A DNA stretch of 10,069 nt from positions 1 to 10,069 of the forward strand of contig DATLYF010000195.1 of the NCBI GenBank assembly GCA_035575095.1, read 5' to 3'. This DNA comes from DATLYF01 sp035575095. Its GTDB lineage: Bacteria; Pseudomonadota; Gammaproteobacteria; Competibacterales; Competibacteraceae. Position 1 is the first letter of the stretch, and every line of letters begins with the position of its first letter. A program made the position numbers and the translations under genes. Below are positions 1 through 5,930 of the stretch, one piece after another. The notes below the pieces were generated by a model. The model ran no database searches, was not told the origin of the DNA, and saw nothing but the letters and a program-made list of their open reading frames with translations.

Positions 1-1179
1 TTGGAGCCGTGCGCCCGCAACACCGCCCCGGCGGTGGCGGTGGCGGCGCTGTGGGCCCAAGCCCGGGGCGAGGATCCGCTGCTCTTGGTGCTGCCGGCCG
101 ATCATCTGATCCAGGACGACGCCGGCTTCCGCGCTGCCGTGAACAGCGCCCGCGGCCATGCCGCCGCCGGTGCGTTGGTGACCTTCGGCATCGTGCCGCA
201 GCGCGCCGAAACCGGCTACGGCTATATTCGCGCCGGCGAGGCGCTGGACGGCGGCGCCTACCGCGTTGCCGAGTTCGTGGAGAAGCCCGATGCGGCCACG
301 GCCGCCCGCTATCTGGCCTCCGGCGAGTACTACTGGAACAGCGGCATGTTCCTGTTCCGCGCCACGGCCTATCTGGAGGAGCTGCAGCGGCACGCCCCGG
401 CCATGGTGGCGGCCTGCCGCGCCGCTCTGGATGGGGCCCGCCAGGACCTGGACTTCCTGCGCCTGGAGACGGCCGCCTTCCAGAGCTGTCCTGCCGATTC
501 CATCGACTACGCGGTGATGGAGAAGACCCACCGGGCGGTGGTACTGCCCGTGGACCTGGGCTGGAGCGACATCGGCGTCTGGTCGACGCTGTGGCAGGCC
601 GGGGAGCGCGATGCCGACGGCAACGTGCTGCGCGGCGATGTGCTGGTCGAGGCCAGCCGCGGCTGCTACGTCCACGCCGAACAGCGCCTGGTGGCGGCGG
701 TAGGTCTGGAGGACGTGGTGGTGGTGGAGACCGCCGATGCCGTGCTGGTGGCGCATAAGGACCGGGTGCAGGAGGTCAAGCGCATCGTCGAGCGGCTCAA
801 GCGCGCCGGCCGCGGCGAGGGCCTCAACCACCGCAAGGTCTATCGCCCCTGGGGCAGCTACGACAGCATCGACGCCGCCGAACGCTTCCAGGTCAAGCAC
901 ATCATCGTCAAGCCAGGCGCCAGCCTCAGCCTGCAGATGCACCACCACCGCGCCGAGCACTGGGTGGTGGTGCGGGGCACGGCCCGCGTCACCCGCGGCG
1001 ACGAGGTGTTCCTGCTCAGCGAGAACCAGTCCACCTACATCCCCTTGGGCGTGACCCACCGCCTGGAGAACCCGGGCAAGCTGCCGCTGGAGCTGATCGA
1101 GGTGCAGTCCGGCCCCTATCTGGGCGAGGACGACATCGTGCGCTTCGAGGATCACTACGGGCGCGGCAGCGAGGGCTGA
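1..1179 (+). CDS. Mannose-1-phosphate guanylyltransferase / mannose-6-phosphate isomerase (type II PMI), 5' end cut off by window
   Basis: This bifunctional cytoplasmic enzyme family (AlgA/ManC/CpsB) isomerises fructose-6-P to mannose-6-P and joins mannose-1-P to GTP to give GDP-mannose, a precursor of surface polysaccharides. The reading frame is already open at base 1, and its first residues match the family motif EPxGRNTAPA, which normally lies some 85 residues into a protein of about 480. The N-terminal GGxGxRLWP nucleotide-binding signature is therefore outside the window; the first codon (TTG, Leu) is internal, not a start. Of the 392 visible residues, 1-260 are nucleotidyltransferase: PADH at 32-35, TGYGYI at 71-76, FVEKP at 92-96, WNSGMF at 112-117, LGWSDIG at 186-192. 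Residues about 278-388 form the cupin isomerase domain: RPWGSY at 282-287, the metal-binding QMHHHRAEHW at 312-321, and THRLEN at 352-357. Oddity: the visible motif reads EPCARNTAP, with Ala replacing the usual Gly. Family assignment is firm; the choice between algA, manC and cpsB is not. Confidence 0.95.
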   Translation: MEPCARNTAPAVAVAALWAQARGEDPLLLVLPADHLIQDDAGFRAAVNSARGHAAAGALVTFGIVPQRAETGYGYIRAGEALDGGAYRVAEFVEKPDAATAARYLASGEYYWNSGMFLFRATAYLEELQRHAPAMVAACRAALDGARQDLDFLRLETAAFQSCPADSIDYAVMEKTHRAVVLPVDLGWSDIGVWSTLWQAGERDADGNVLRGDVLVEASRGCYVHAEQRLVAAVGLEDVVVVETADAVLVAHKDRVQEVKRIVERLKRAGRGEGLNHRKVYRPWGSYDSIDAAERFQVKHIIVKPGASLSLQMHHHRAEHWVVVRGTARVTRGDEVFLLSENQSTYIPLGVTHRLENPGKLPLELIEVQSGPYLGEDDIVRFEDHYGRGSEG

Positions 1180-1315
1180 GGGTGGCCGGCAAGGCGTATA
1201 AGCTTATGTCGCTTTCTTATTTAGATATCAGTTTTTTATTCGATAATATTATTCATAGTTTCTTCAGGTTGGCTGTGCCAGCTTAGGCGAGCATCCGCTG
1301 CGAGCGATCGATGTG
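1180..1315. other. Intergenic region with AT-rich patch and possible promoter
   Basis: No gene is seen here. From about 1196 to 1262 the sequence is strikingly AT-rich in an otherwise GC-rich window. It holds a perfect 10-bp palindrome ATAAGCTTAT (1198-1207) and a possible -10 element GATAAT (1242-1247), but no convincing -35 box at the right distance. A transcript starting near 1254 would run into the terminator at 1320-1348 and then, with read-through, into sat-cysC. The patch could be the promoter and upstream element of sat-cysC, or of a short terminated RNA of about 95 nt. Two weak hairpins follow: GGCTG/CAGCT near 1270-1282, and CGATC/GATCG at 1305-1319 with a 5-nt loop. A CysB-type activator site is plausible for a sulfate gene, but it cannot be recognised by eye. 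Confidence 0.35.
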
Positions 1316-1319
1316 ATCG

Positions 1320-1348
1320 GCCGCCGTCCCTGCCACGGCGGCTTTTTT
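1320..1348 (+). terminator. Intrinsic (Rho-independent) terminator in the sat-cysC leader
   Basis: A perfect 8-bp GC-rich stem, GCCGCCGT (1320-1327) and ACGGCGGC (1335-1342), closes a 7-nt loop and is followed directly by six T residues (1343-1348). This is the standard form of an intrinsic terminator reading rightward. It lies 141 bp after the stop of the guanylyltransferase gene and ends 33 bp before the ATG of sat-cysC. It may simply end transcription from upstream, or act as an attenuator for sat-cysC. The remaining 33 bp show no good promoter. Confidence 0.8.
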
Positions 1349-1381
1349 GGTGAGTTCCAGAAAGCAAAAGGTAGAGAGCCC

Positions 1382-3100
1382 ATGTCCGGTCTGATTCCCC
1401 CCCATGGTGGCGTGCTCAAGGAGTTGTACCTCCCCGAGGACGCCGTTGCCGTCGAGAAAGAGCTTGCCCGCGACTATCCCTCCTGGGATCTCAGCCAGCG
1501 CCAGCTATGCGATCTGGAACTGCTGCTCAACGGCGCTTTCTCGCCGCTGGAGGGTTTCCTCAACCAGACCGATTACGAGCGGGTGGTCGAGCATATGCGG
1601 CTGGCCGACGGCACGCTGTGGCCCATGCCGGTGACCCTGGACGTCAGCGAGGCGTTCGCCCGCACCCTGGAGCGAGGGCAGCGGGTGGCGCTGCGCGATC
1701 CCGAGGGGGTGATGCTGGCGGTGCTGGAGGTGGGCGACATCTGGCAGCCGGACAAGCGGCATGAGGCGCTCAAGGTGTTCGGCAGCGACGACGCCAGGCA
1801 TCCCGGTGTCAACTACCTGTTCCACAAGGCCGGTCCGGTCTACGTGGGCGGCCGGGTATACGGCATCGAGCCGCCCATCCACTACGATTTCAAGGCGCTG
1901 CGCTTTACCCCGCGCGAGCTGCGGGAGATGTTCCGCAAGCGCGGCTGGAGCCGCATCGTCGCTTTCCAGACCCGCAACCCCATGCACCGGGCGCACCAGG
2001 AGCTGACCTTCCGCGCCGCCCAGATCGCCGAGGCCAATCTGCTCATCCATCCGGTGGTGGGCATGACCAAGCCCGGCGACATCGATCACTACTCGCGGGT
2101 GCGCTGCTACGAGCACCTGATCAAGCACTACCCGGAACAGACCTCGGCGCTGGCCCTGCTGCATCTGGCCATGCGCATGGGGGGGCCGCGCGAGGCGCTA
2201 TGGCACGCCATCATCCGCAAGAACCACGGCTGCTCCCACTTCATCGTCGGCCGCGACCATGCCGGGCCGGGCAAGAACAGCAAGGGCGTGGACTTCTACG
2301 GCCCCTACGATGCCCAGAAGCTGGTCGGCGAATACCAGGAGGAACTGGGCATCAAGATGGTGCCGTTCCAGGAGATGGTGTACGTGCAGGAGAAGGCCGA
2401 ATATGTGCCGGCCAATGAGGTCGGCCCCGATGATACCGTGCTCAACATCTCCGGCACCGAGTTCCGCCGCCGGTTGCAAGAGGGCCTGGAGATCCCCGAG
2501 TGGTTCTCCTATCCCGAGGTGGTGGCGGAGCTGCGCCGCACCCATCCGGCGCGCCACAAGCAGGGCTTCACGGTGTTCTTCACCGGCCTGTCCGGCGCGG
2601 GCAAGTCCACCATCGCCAACGCGCTGATGGTCAAGCTGCTGGAACTGGGCGGGCGCGCCGTGACTCTGCTGGACGGCGATATCGTGCGCAAGCACCTGTC
2701 CTCGGAGCTGGGTTTCTCCCGCGAGCACCGCAACATCAATATCCTGCGCATCGGCTTCGTCGCCAGCGAGATCACCAAGAACGGCGGTATTGCCATCTGC
2801 GCGCCTATCGCCCCCTACGCCGCCACGCGGCGCGAGGTGCGGGAGATGATCACGCCATTGGGTGGCTTCCTGGAGGTATACGTGTCCACCTCCATCGAGG
2901 TGTGCGAATCGCGCGACCGCAAGGGCCTGTACGCCAAGGCCCGTGCCGGTCTGATCAAGGAGTTCACTGGCATCTCCGATCCCTACGAGGCGCCGGAGCA
3001 CCCGGAAGTCACCATCGACACCGCCACCATGACGCCCGACGAGGCGGCCCACCGCATCATCCTCAAGCTGGAGAGCCTGGGCTATATCAAGGGTCGCTGA
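1382..3100 (+). CDS. Bifunctional sulfate adenylyltransferase / adenylylsulfate kinase (Sat-CysC fusion)
   Basis: The 572-residue cytoplasmic enzyme activates sulfate in two steps: ATP sulfurylase makes APS plus pyrophosphate, and APS kinase phosphorylates APS to PAPS, for cysteine synthesis or sulfotransferases. The N-terminal part (about 1-385) is a Sat-type, homo-oligomeric sulfurylase, not CysD/CysN: it has the HxxH nucleotide motif in QTRNPMHRAH (196-205), GRDHAGPG (290-297) and ISGTEFR (356-362). The C-terminal part (about 393-572) is APS kinase with Walker A GLSGAGKST (402-410), DGDIVRKHL (431-439) and the following FSREHRNINILRIGF segment. Both halves look intact, and no active-site loss is visible. 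ATG 1382 is chosen because AGGTAGAG (1369-1376) precedes it by 5 nt and the protein then begins with a family-like MSGLIPPHGG. An in-frame ATG at 1313 lies ahead of the terminator stem, and translation from it would read through the hairpin. The neighbouring GDP-mannose gene raises polysaccharide sulfation as a possible use of PAPS, which is inference. Confidence 0.97.
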   Translation: MSGLIPPHGGVLKELYLPEDAVAVEKELARDYPSWDLSQRQLCDLELLLNGAFSPLEGFLNQTDYERVVEHMRLADGTLWPMPVTLDVSEAFARTLERGQRVALRDPEGVMLAVLEVGDIWQPDKRHEALKVFGSDDARHPGVNYLFHKAGPVYVGGRVYGIEPPIHYDFKALRFTPRELREMFRKRGWSRIVAFQTRNPMHRAHQELTFRAAQIAEANLLIHPVVGMTKPGDIDHYSRVRCYEHLIKHYPEQTSALALLHLAMRMGGPREALWHAIIRKNHGCSHFIVGRDHAGPGKNSKGVDFYGPYDAQKLVGEYQEELGIKMVPFQEMVYVQEKAEYVPANEVGPDDTVLNISGTEFRRRLQEGLEIPEWFSYPEVVAELRRTHPARHKQGFTVFFTGLSGAGKSTIANALMVKLLELGGRAVTLLDGDIVRKHLSSELGFSREHRNINILRIGFVASEITKNGGIAICAPIAPYAATRREVREMITPLGGFLEVYVSTSIEVCESRDRKGLYAKARAGLIKEFTGISDPYEAPEHPEVTIDTATMTPDEAAHRIILKLESLGYIKGR

Positions 3101-3126
3101 ACGGCTCTAGCCTCAACTCTCCGATG

Positions 3127-3156
3127 ACCGCTGCGTCGCAAGCGCGGCGCAGCGGT
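3127..3156. repeat. Inverted repeat (hairpin) between sat-cysC and sthA
   Basis: ACCGCTGCG (3127-3135) and CGCAGCGGT (3148-3156) are perfect 9-bp complements around a 12-nt loop. The hairpin begins 27 bp after the sat-cysC stop. No T-run follows, so it is not a classical intrinsic terminator. It may be a Rho-assisted or mRNA-stabilising 3' structure, or an operator, because it touches the possible sthA -10 box. Confidence 0.5.
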
Positions 3157-3162
3157 TATACT
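3157..3162 (+). promoter_or_regulatory. Possible -10 box for sthA
   Basis: TATACT matches five of six bases of the sigma-70 -10 consensus and lies 32 bp before the sthA ATG. No recognisable -35 hexamer stands 16-18 bp upstream, where the hairpin arm is found instead. This suggests a weak or activator-dependent promoter, or a chance match. Confidence 0.3.
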
Positions 3163-3193
3163 TGCCGCCCGTCGGCACAACGGGTGAGTCGCA

Positions 3194-4594
3194 ATGAAAG
3201 AACAGAAGTTCGATGTGGTAGTGATCGGCACCGGCCCCGGCGGCGAGGGGGCGGCGATGCGAGCGGTCAAAGGTGGCAAGTCGGTGGCGGTCGTCGAGCG
3301 GCACCACCAGGTGGGCGGCGGCTGCACCCACTGGGGCACTATCCCCTCCAAGGCGCTGCGTCAGTCCATCAGCCGCCTGCTGGAGTTCAACAGCAACCCC
3401 CTCTACCGCAGCCTCGGCGCGCCGCTGCGCTTCTCCTATCCGGAGCTGCTGCGCACCGCCGAGACGGTCATCGCCAATCAGGTGGCCTTGCGCCGCAACT
3501 TCTACGACCGCAACCAGGTCGAGGTGGTGCGCGGTCACGGCCGCTTCCTCGACGCCCATACCCTAGAGGTGGTGACGCCCGACGGCAAGCCGACGGCGCG
3601 CCTCAAGGCAGAACACTTCGTCATTGCCACCGGCTCGCGCCCCTATCGGCCGCGGGATGTGGATTTCACCCATCCGCGGATCTTCGACAGCGATACCATC
3701 CTCAGCCTCAGCACCACGCCGCACTCGATCACCATCTACGGCGCCGGCGTGATCGGCTGCGAATACGCCTCCATGTTCCGCAACATGGGCTGCAAGGTCG
3801 ACCTGGTCAACACCCGTTCCCAGCTGCTGGCCTTTCTCGACGACGAGATCGCCGATGCGCTCTCCTACCACCTGCGTGACCAGGGCGTACTGATCCGCCA
3901 CAACGAGGAGTACGAGGCGGTAGAGGGGGCACCGGACGGCGTGGTGCTGCATCTCAAGTCCGGCAAGAAGATCAAGAACGACATCCTGCTGTGGGCCAAT
4001 GGCCGCACCGGCAATTCCCAGAACATGGGCCTGGAGACCCTGGGCTTGACCCCCAACAGCCGTGGCCAGCTCGATGTCGACGAGAATTACCGCACCGCGC
4101 TGCCCCATATCTATGCCGTCGGCGACATCATCGGCTATCCCAGCCTGGCCTCGGCGGCCTACGACCAGGGCCGCTTCGCTTCCACCCATCTGGTCGAAGG
4201 CCAGTGCGATCACCGCCTGGTGGAATACATCCCCACCGGCATCTACACCTCGCCGGAGATCAGCTCGGTGGGCCGTACCGAGCGCGAGCTGACTCAGGCG
4301 CGGGTGCCCTACGAGGTCGGTCACGCCTGGTTCAAGAGTCTGGCCCGCGCCCAGATCACCGGGGTCACGGTGGGCATGCTCAAGCTCCTGTTCCATCGTG
4401 AGACTCTGGAGCTCCTGGGCATCCACTGCTTCGGCTACCAGGCCGCCGAGATCGTCCACATCGGCCAGGCCATCATGGCGCAGAAGGGCGAGGGCAACAG
4501 CCTCAACTACTTCATCACCACTACCTTCAACTACCCGACCATGGCCGAGGCCTACCGCGTGGCGGCACTGAACGGTCTCAATCGGATACGCTGA
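3194..4594 (+). CDS. sthA: Soluble pyridine nucleotide transhydrogenase (Si-specific NAD(P)+ transhydrogenase)
   Basis: This cytoplasmic FAD flavoprotein transfers reducing equivalents between NADPH and NAD+, mainly reoxidising surplus NADPH. At 466 residues it has the family's usual length. The N-terminal FAD-binding fold carries VVVIGTGPGGEGAAMRA (8-24). The segment GGGCTHWGTIPSKALR (41-56) is the SthA hallmark: the related dihydrolipoamide dehydrogenases and glutathione reductases have CxxxxC here, whereas this protein keeps Cys44 but has Thr49 in place of the second Cys, so it lacks the redox disulfide. The NAD(P)-binding fold is seen at IYGAGVIGCEYASMF (181-195), the second FAD motif at YAVGDIIGYPSLASAAYDQGR (starting at 307), and the dimerisation domain ends with YPTMAEAYRVAALNGLNR. 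The ATG has GGGTGAG (3182-3188) 5 nt upstream. It follows sat-cysC by 93 bp with a hairpin between them, so it probably has its own promoter. PAPS reduction and sulfite reduction consume reductant, so a metabolic link to its neighbour is possible but unproven. Confidence 0.96.
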   Translation: MKEQKFDVVVIGTGPGGEGAAMRAVKGGKSVAVVERHHQVGGGCTHWGTIPSKALRQSISRLLEFNSNPLYRSLGAPLRFSYPELLRTAETVIANQVALRRNFYDRNQVEVVRGHGRFLDAHTLEVVTPDGKPTARLKAEHFVIATGSRPYRPRDVDFTHPRIFDSDTILSLSTTPHSITIYGAGVIGCEYASMFRNMGCKVDLVNTRSQLLAFLDDEIADALSYHLRDQGVLIRHNEEYEAVEGAPDGVVLHLKSGKKIKNDILLWANGRTGNSQNMGLETLGLTPNSRGQLDVDENYRTALPHIYAVGDIIGYPSLASAAYDQGRFASTHLVEGQCDHRLVEYIPTGIYTSPEISSVGRTERELTQARVPYEVGHAWFKSLARAQITGVTVGMLKLLFHRETLELLGIHCFGYQAAEIVHIGQAIMAQKGEGNSLNYFITTTFNYPTMAEAYRVAALNGLNRIR

Positions 4595-4629
4595 ATTTCT
4601 TCACTCTCATGCGGCCGCTATGGAAATTT

Positions 4630-4677
4630 CGGCGGTCGCTTTGCAAAATCACTCGAAGGCGTGGAGAAAAACCGCCG
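4630..4677. repeat. Long-range inverted repeat upstream of pilU
   Basis: CGGCGGT (4630-4636) and ACCGCCG (4671-4677) are perfect 7-bp complements separated by 34 bp. The interval is locally A-rich (TTTGCAAAAT, GAGAAAAA). The pair could be a regulator's half-sites or a weak large-loop hairpin. In GC-rich DNA such a short match can arise by chance. Confidence 0.25.
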
Positions 4678-4686
4678 CCGGCATGA

Positions 4687-4716
4687 CCGCGCCCGTCCAT
4701 CGAGACGACGGCGCGG
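4687..4716. repeat. Strong imperfect hairpin upstream of pilU
   Basis: CCGCGCC (4687-4693) pairs with GGCGCGG (4710-4716). Inside it, CGTC (4694-4697) pairs with GACG (4704-4707), leaving a 2-nt bulge (AC) and a 6-nt loop. The total is 11 base pairs. No T-run follows. It lies 92 bp after the sthA stop and 68 bp before pilU, and its right arm overlaps the -24 part of the possible sigma-54 promoter, so it may be an operator or an RNA structure ending sthA transcripts. Confidence 0.45.
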
Positions 4717-4729
4717 CACTTCCCCTGCC
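4714..4729 (+). promoter_or_regulatory. Possible sigma-54 (-24/-12) promoter for pilU
   Basis: The segment has GG at 4715-4716 and GC at 4727-4728 separated by exactly 10 bp, within CGGCAC-N5-CTGC. This compares well with the RpoN consensus TGGCAC-N5-TTGC, with the essential GG and GC both present. Transcription would begin near 4740, giving a leader of about 45 nt before pilU. RpoN control of type IV pilus genes is well known for pilA, less so for pilU. Because the region is GC-rich, a chance match is a serious alternative. Confidence 0.3.
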
Positions 4730-4784
4730 CCGACCTTGCTGACCATGCCGGCGAGGCGATCCCTGACAAGCGAGGACAAAGCCC

Positions 4785-5930
4785 ATGGATATCACTCCCT
4801 ATCTCCGATTGATGGTGGATAAAGAGGCATCGGACCTATTCCTCTACACCAATGCTCCGGTCAGCATCAAAATCAACGGCGTGGTGCGGCCGGTGGGCAA
4901 CAAGATGCTGGAGCCGGGCATGGTCCGGCAGATCGCCTATTCCATCATGAAGGACGACCAGATCAAGGAGTTCGAGCGTGAACTCGAGCTCAACTTCGCC
5001 ATTCCGCTGCAGGGGGTGGGGCGGTTTCGCGCCAACGTCTTCAAGCAGCGCGGCGAAGTGTCCATGGTGGTGCGCTACATCAAGGGCGAGATCCCGCAGG
5101 TCGAGGACCTCGGCCTGCCGCTGATCCTCAAGCAGCTGGTGATGGAAAAGCGCGGCTTGATCATGCTGGTGGGCGCCACCGGCTCCGGCAAGTCGACCTC
5201 GCTGGCGGCAATGATCGACCACCGCAACAGCAACGCCCCCGGCCACATCCTCACCATCGAGGACCCGATCGAGTTCACCCACCAGCATAAGCGCTCGGTG
5301 GTGGGCCAGCGCGAGGTGGGCATCGACACCCACAACTACGAGAACGCCCTCAAGAGCGCCATGCGCGAGGCACCCGACGTGATCCTGGTGGGCGAGGTGC
5401 GCACCCGCGAGGTGATGAAGTATGTGCTCACCTTCGCCGAGACCGGCCATTTGTGCCTGTCCACCCTGCATGCCAACAACGCCAACGGCGCCCTGGAGCG
5501 CATCGTCAACTTCTTCCCCGAGGACGCCCGGCCGCAGTTGCTCATGGACCTGTCGCTGAACCTCAAGGCCATCATCTCCCAGCGCCTGGTGAAAGCCCTC
5601 AACGGCGACATCGTGCCGGCGGTGGAGGTGCTGCTCAACACCCCCTATGTCGCCGACCTGATCCAGAAGGGCAAGATCGACACCATCAAAGATGCCATGG
5701 AGCAGGGCACCGAAGCCGGCATGCAGACCTTCGACCAGGCCCTGTTCAGGCTGTGGAAGGATGGCAAGATCTCCAAGGAGGAGGCGATCAAGCACGCCGA
5801 CTCCAAGAACAACGTCGGCCTGCAGATCCGCCTGGCCGAGGCCAACATCAGCGGCGGCAAACCCGCCGGCAAGTCCATCGTCGACGACCTCACCATCCAC
5901 GAGGCCGAGGACCAGGGGCGCTTGCTGTGA
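4785..5930 (+). CDS. pilU: Type IV pilus twitching motility ATPase PilU (PilT family)
   Basis: This hexameric cytoplasmic ATPase at the base of the type IV pilus assists PilT in pilus retraction. The 381-residue protein matches PilU in length and sequence. An N-terminal PAS-like domain (about 1-105) is followed by the RecA-like ATPase: Walker A GATGSGKST (130-138), Asp box IEDPIE (158-163), Walker B DVILVGEVR (198-206) and His box AETGHLCLSTLHANN (218-232). PilU-like rather than PilT-like features are the start (LRLMVDKEASDLFL), the INFFP-type segment (here IVNFFPED), the MQTFDQAL motif near 314-321 and the extended C-terminus after it. The ATG is preceded by GAGGA (4772-4776) at 8 nt. No pilT adjoins it; sthA is upstream, whereas pilT-pilU pairs are common, so pilT must lie elsewhere. 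Its stop codon overlaps the next gene's start, indicating co-translation with the aminotransferase. Confidence 0.95.
   Translation: MDITPYLRLMVDKEASDLFLYTNAPVSIKINGVVRPVGNKMLEPGMVRQIAYSIMKDDQIKEFERELELNFAIPLQGVGRFRANVFKQRGEVSMVVRYIKGEIPQVEDLGLPLILKQLVMEKRGLIMLVGATGSGKSTSLAAMIDHRNSNAPGHILTIEDPIEFTHQHKRSVVGQREVGIDTHNYENALKSAMREAPDVILVGEVRTREVMKYVLTFAETGHLCLSTLHANNANGALERIVNFFPEDARPQLLMDLSLNLKAIISQRLVKALNGDIVPAVEVLLNTPYVADLIQKGKIDTIKDAMEQGTEAGMQTFDQALFRLWKDGKISKEEAIKHADSKNNVGLQIRLAEANISGGKPAGKSIVDDLTIHEAEDQGRLL

Noticed and set aside
1313..1381. Upstream in-frame ATG at 1313 as the start of sat-cysC
   Set aside because: It would add 23 residues encoded across the terminator hairpin and T-run, has no good ribosome-binding site, and the added residues do not look like the family's N-terminus.
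2198..3879. Other long frames across sat-cysC and sthA (plus 2500-3879, minus 2198-3052, minus 3563-4459)
   Set aside because: They run across the two well-identified genes in wrong frames, have low-complexity Arg/Pro/Ala-rich or His/Gln-rich products and no proper start sites.
3194..4594. Dihydrolipoamide dehydrogenase or mercuric/glutathione reductase
   Set aside because: The redox-active CxxxxC is not present (second Cys is Thr49) and GGGCTHWGTIPSKALR is diagnostic of SthA.
4578..4769. Small minus-strand open frame in the sthA-pilU gap
   Set aside because: 63 codons, Arg/Ser/Gly-rich, overlapping the sthA end, with no recognisable domain and no clear ribosome-binding site.
4836..5900. 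Minus-strand open frame of 354 codons opposite pilU
   Set aside because: It mirrors the pilU codons exactly and shows no domain; the plus strand has complete Walker, Asp and His boxes.
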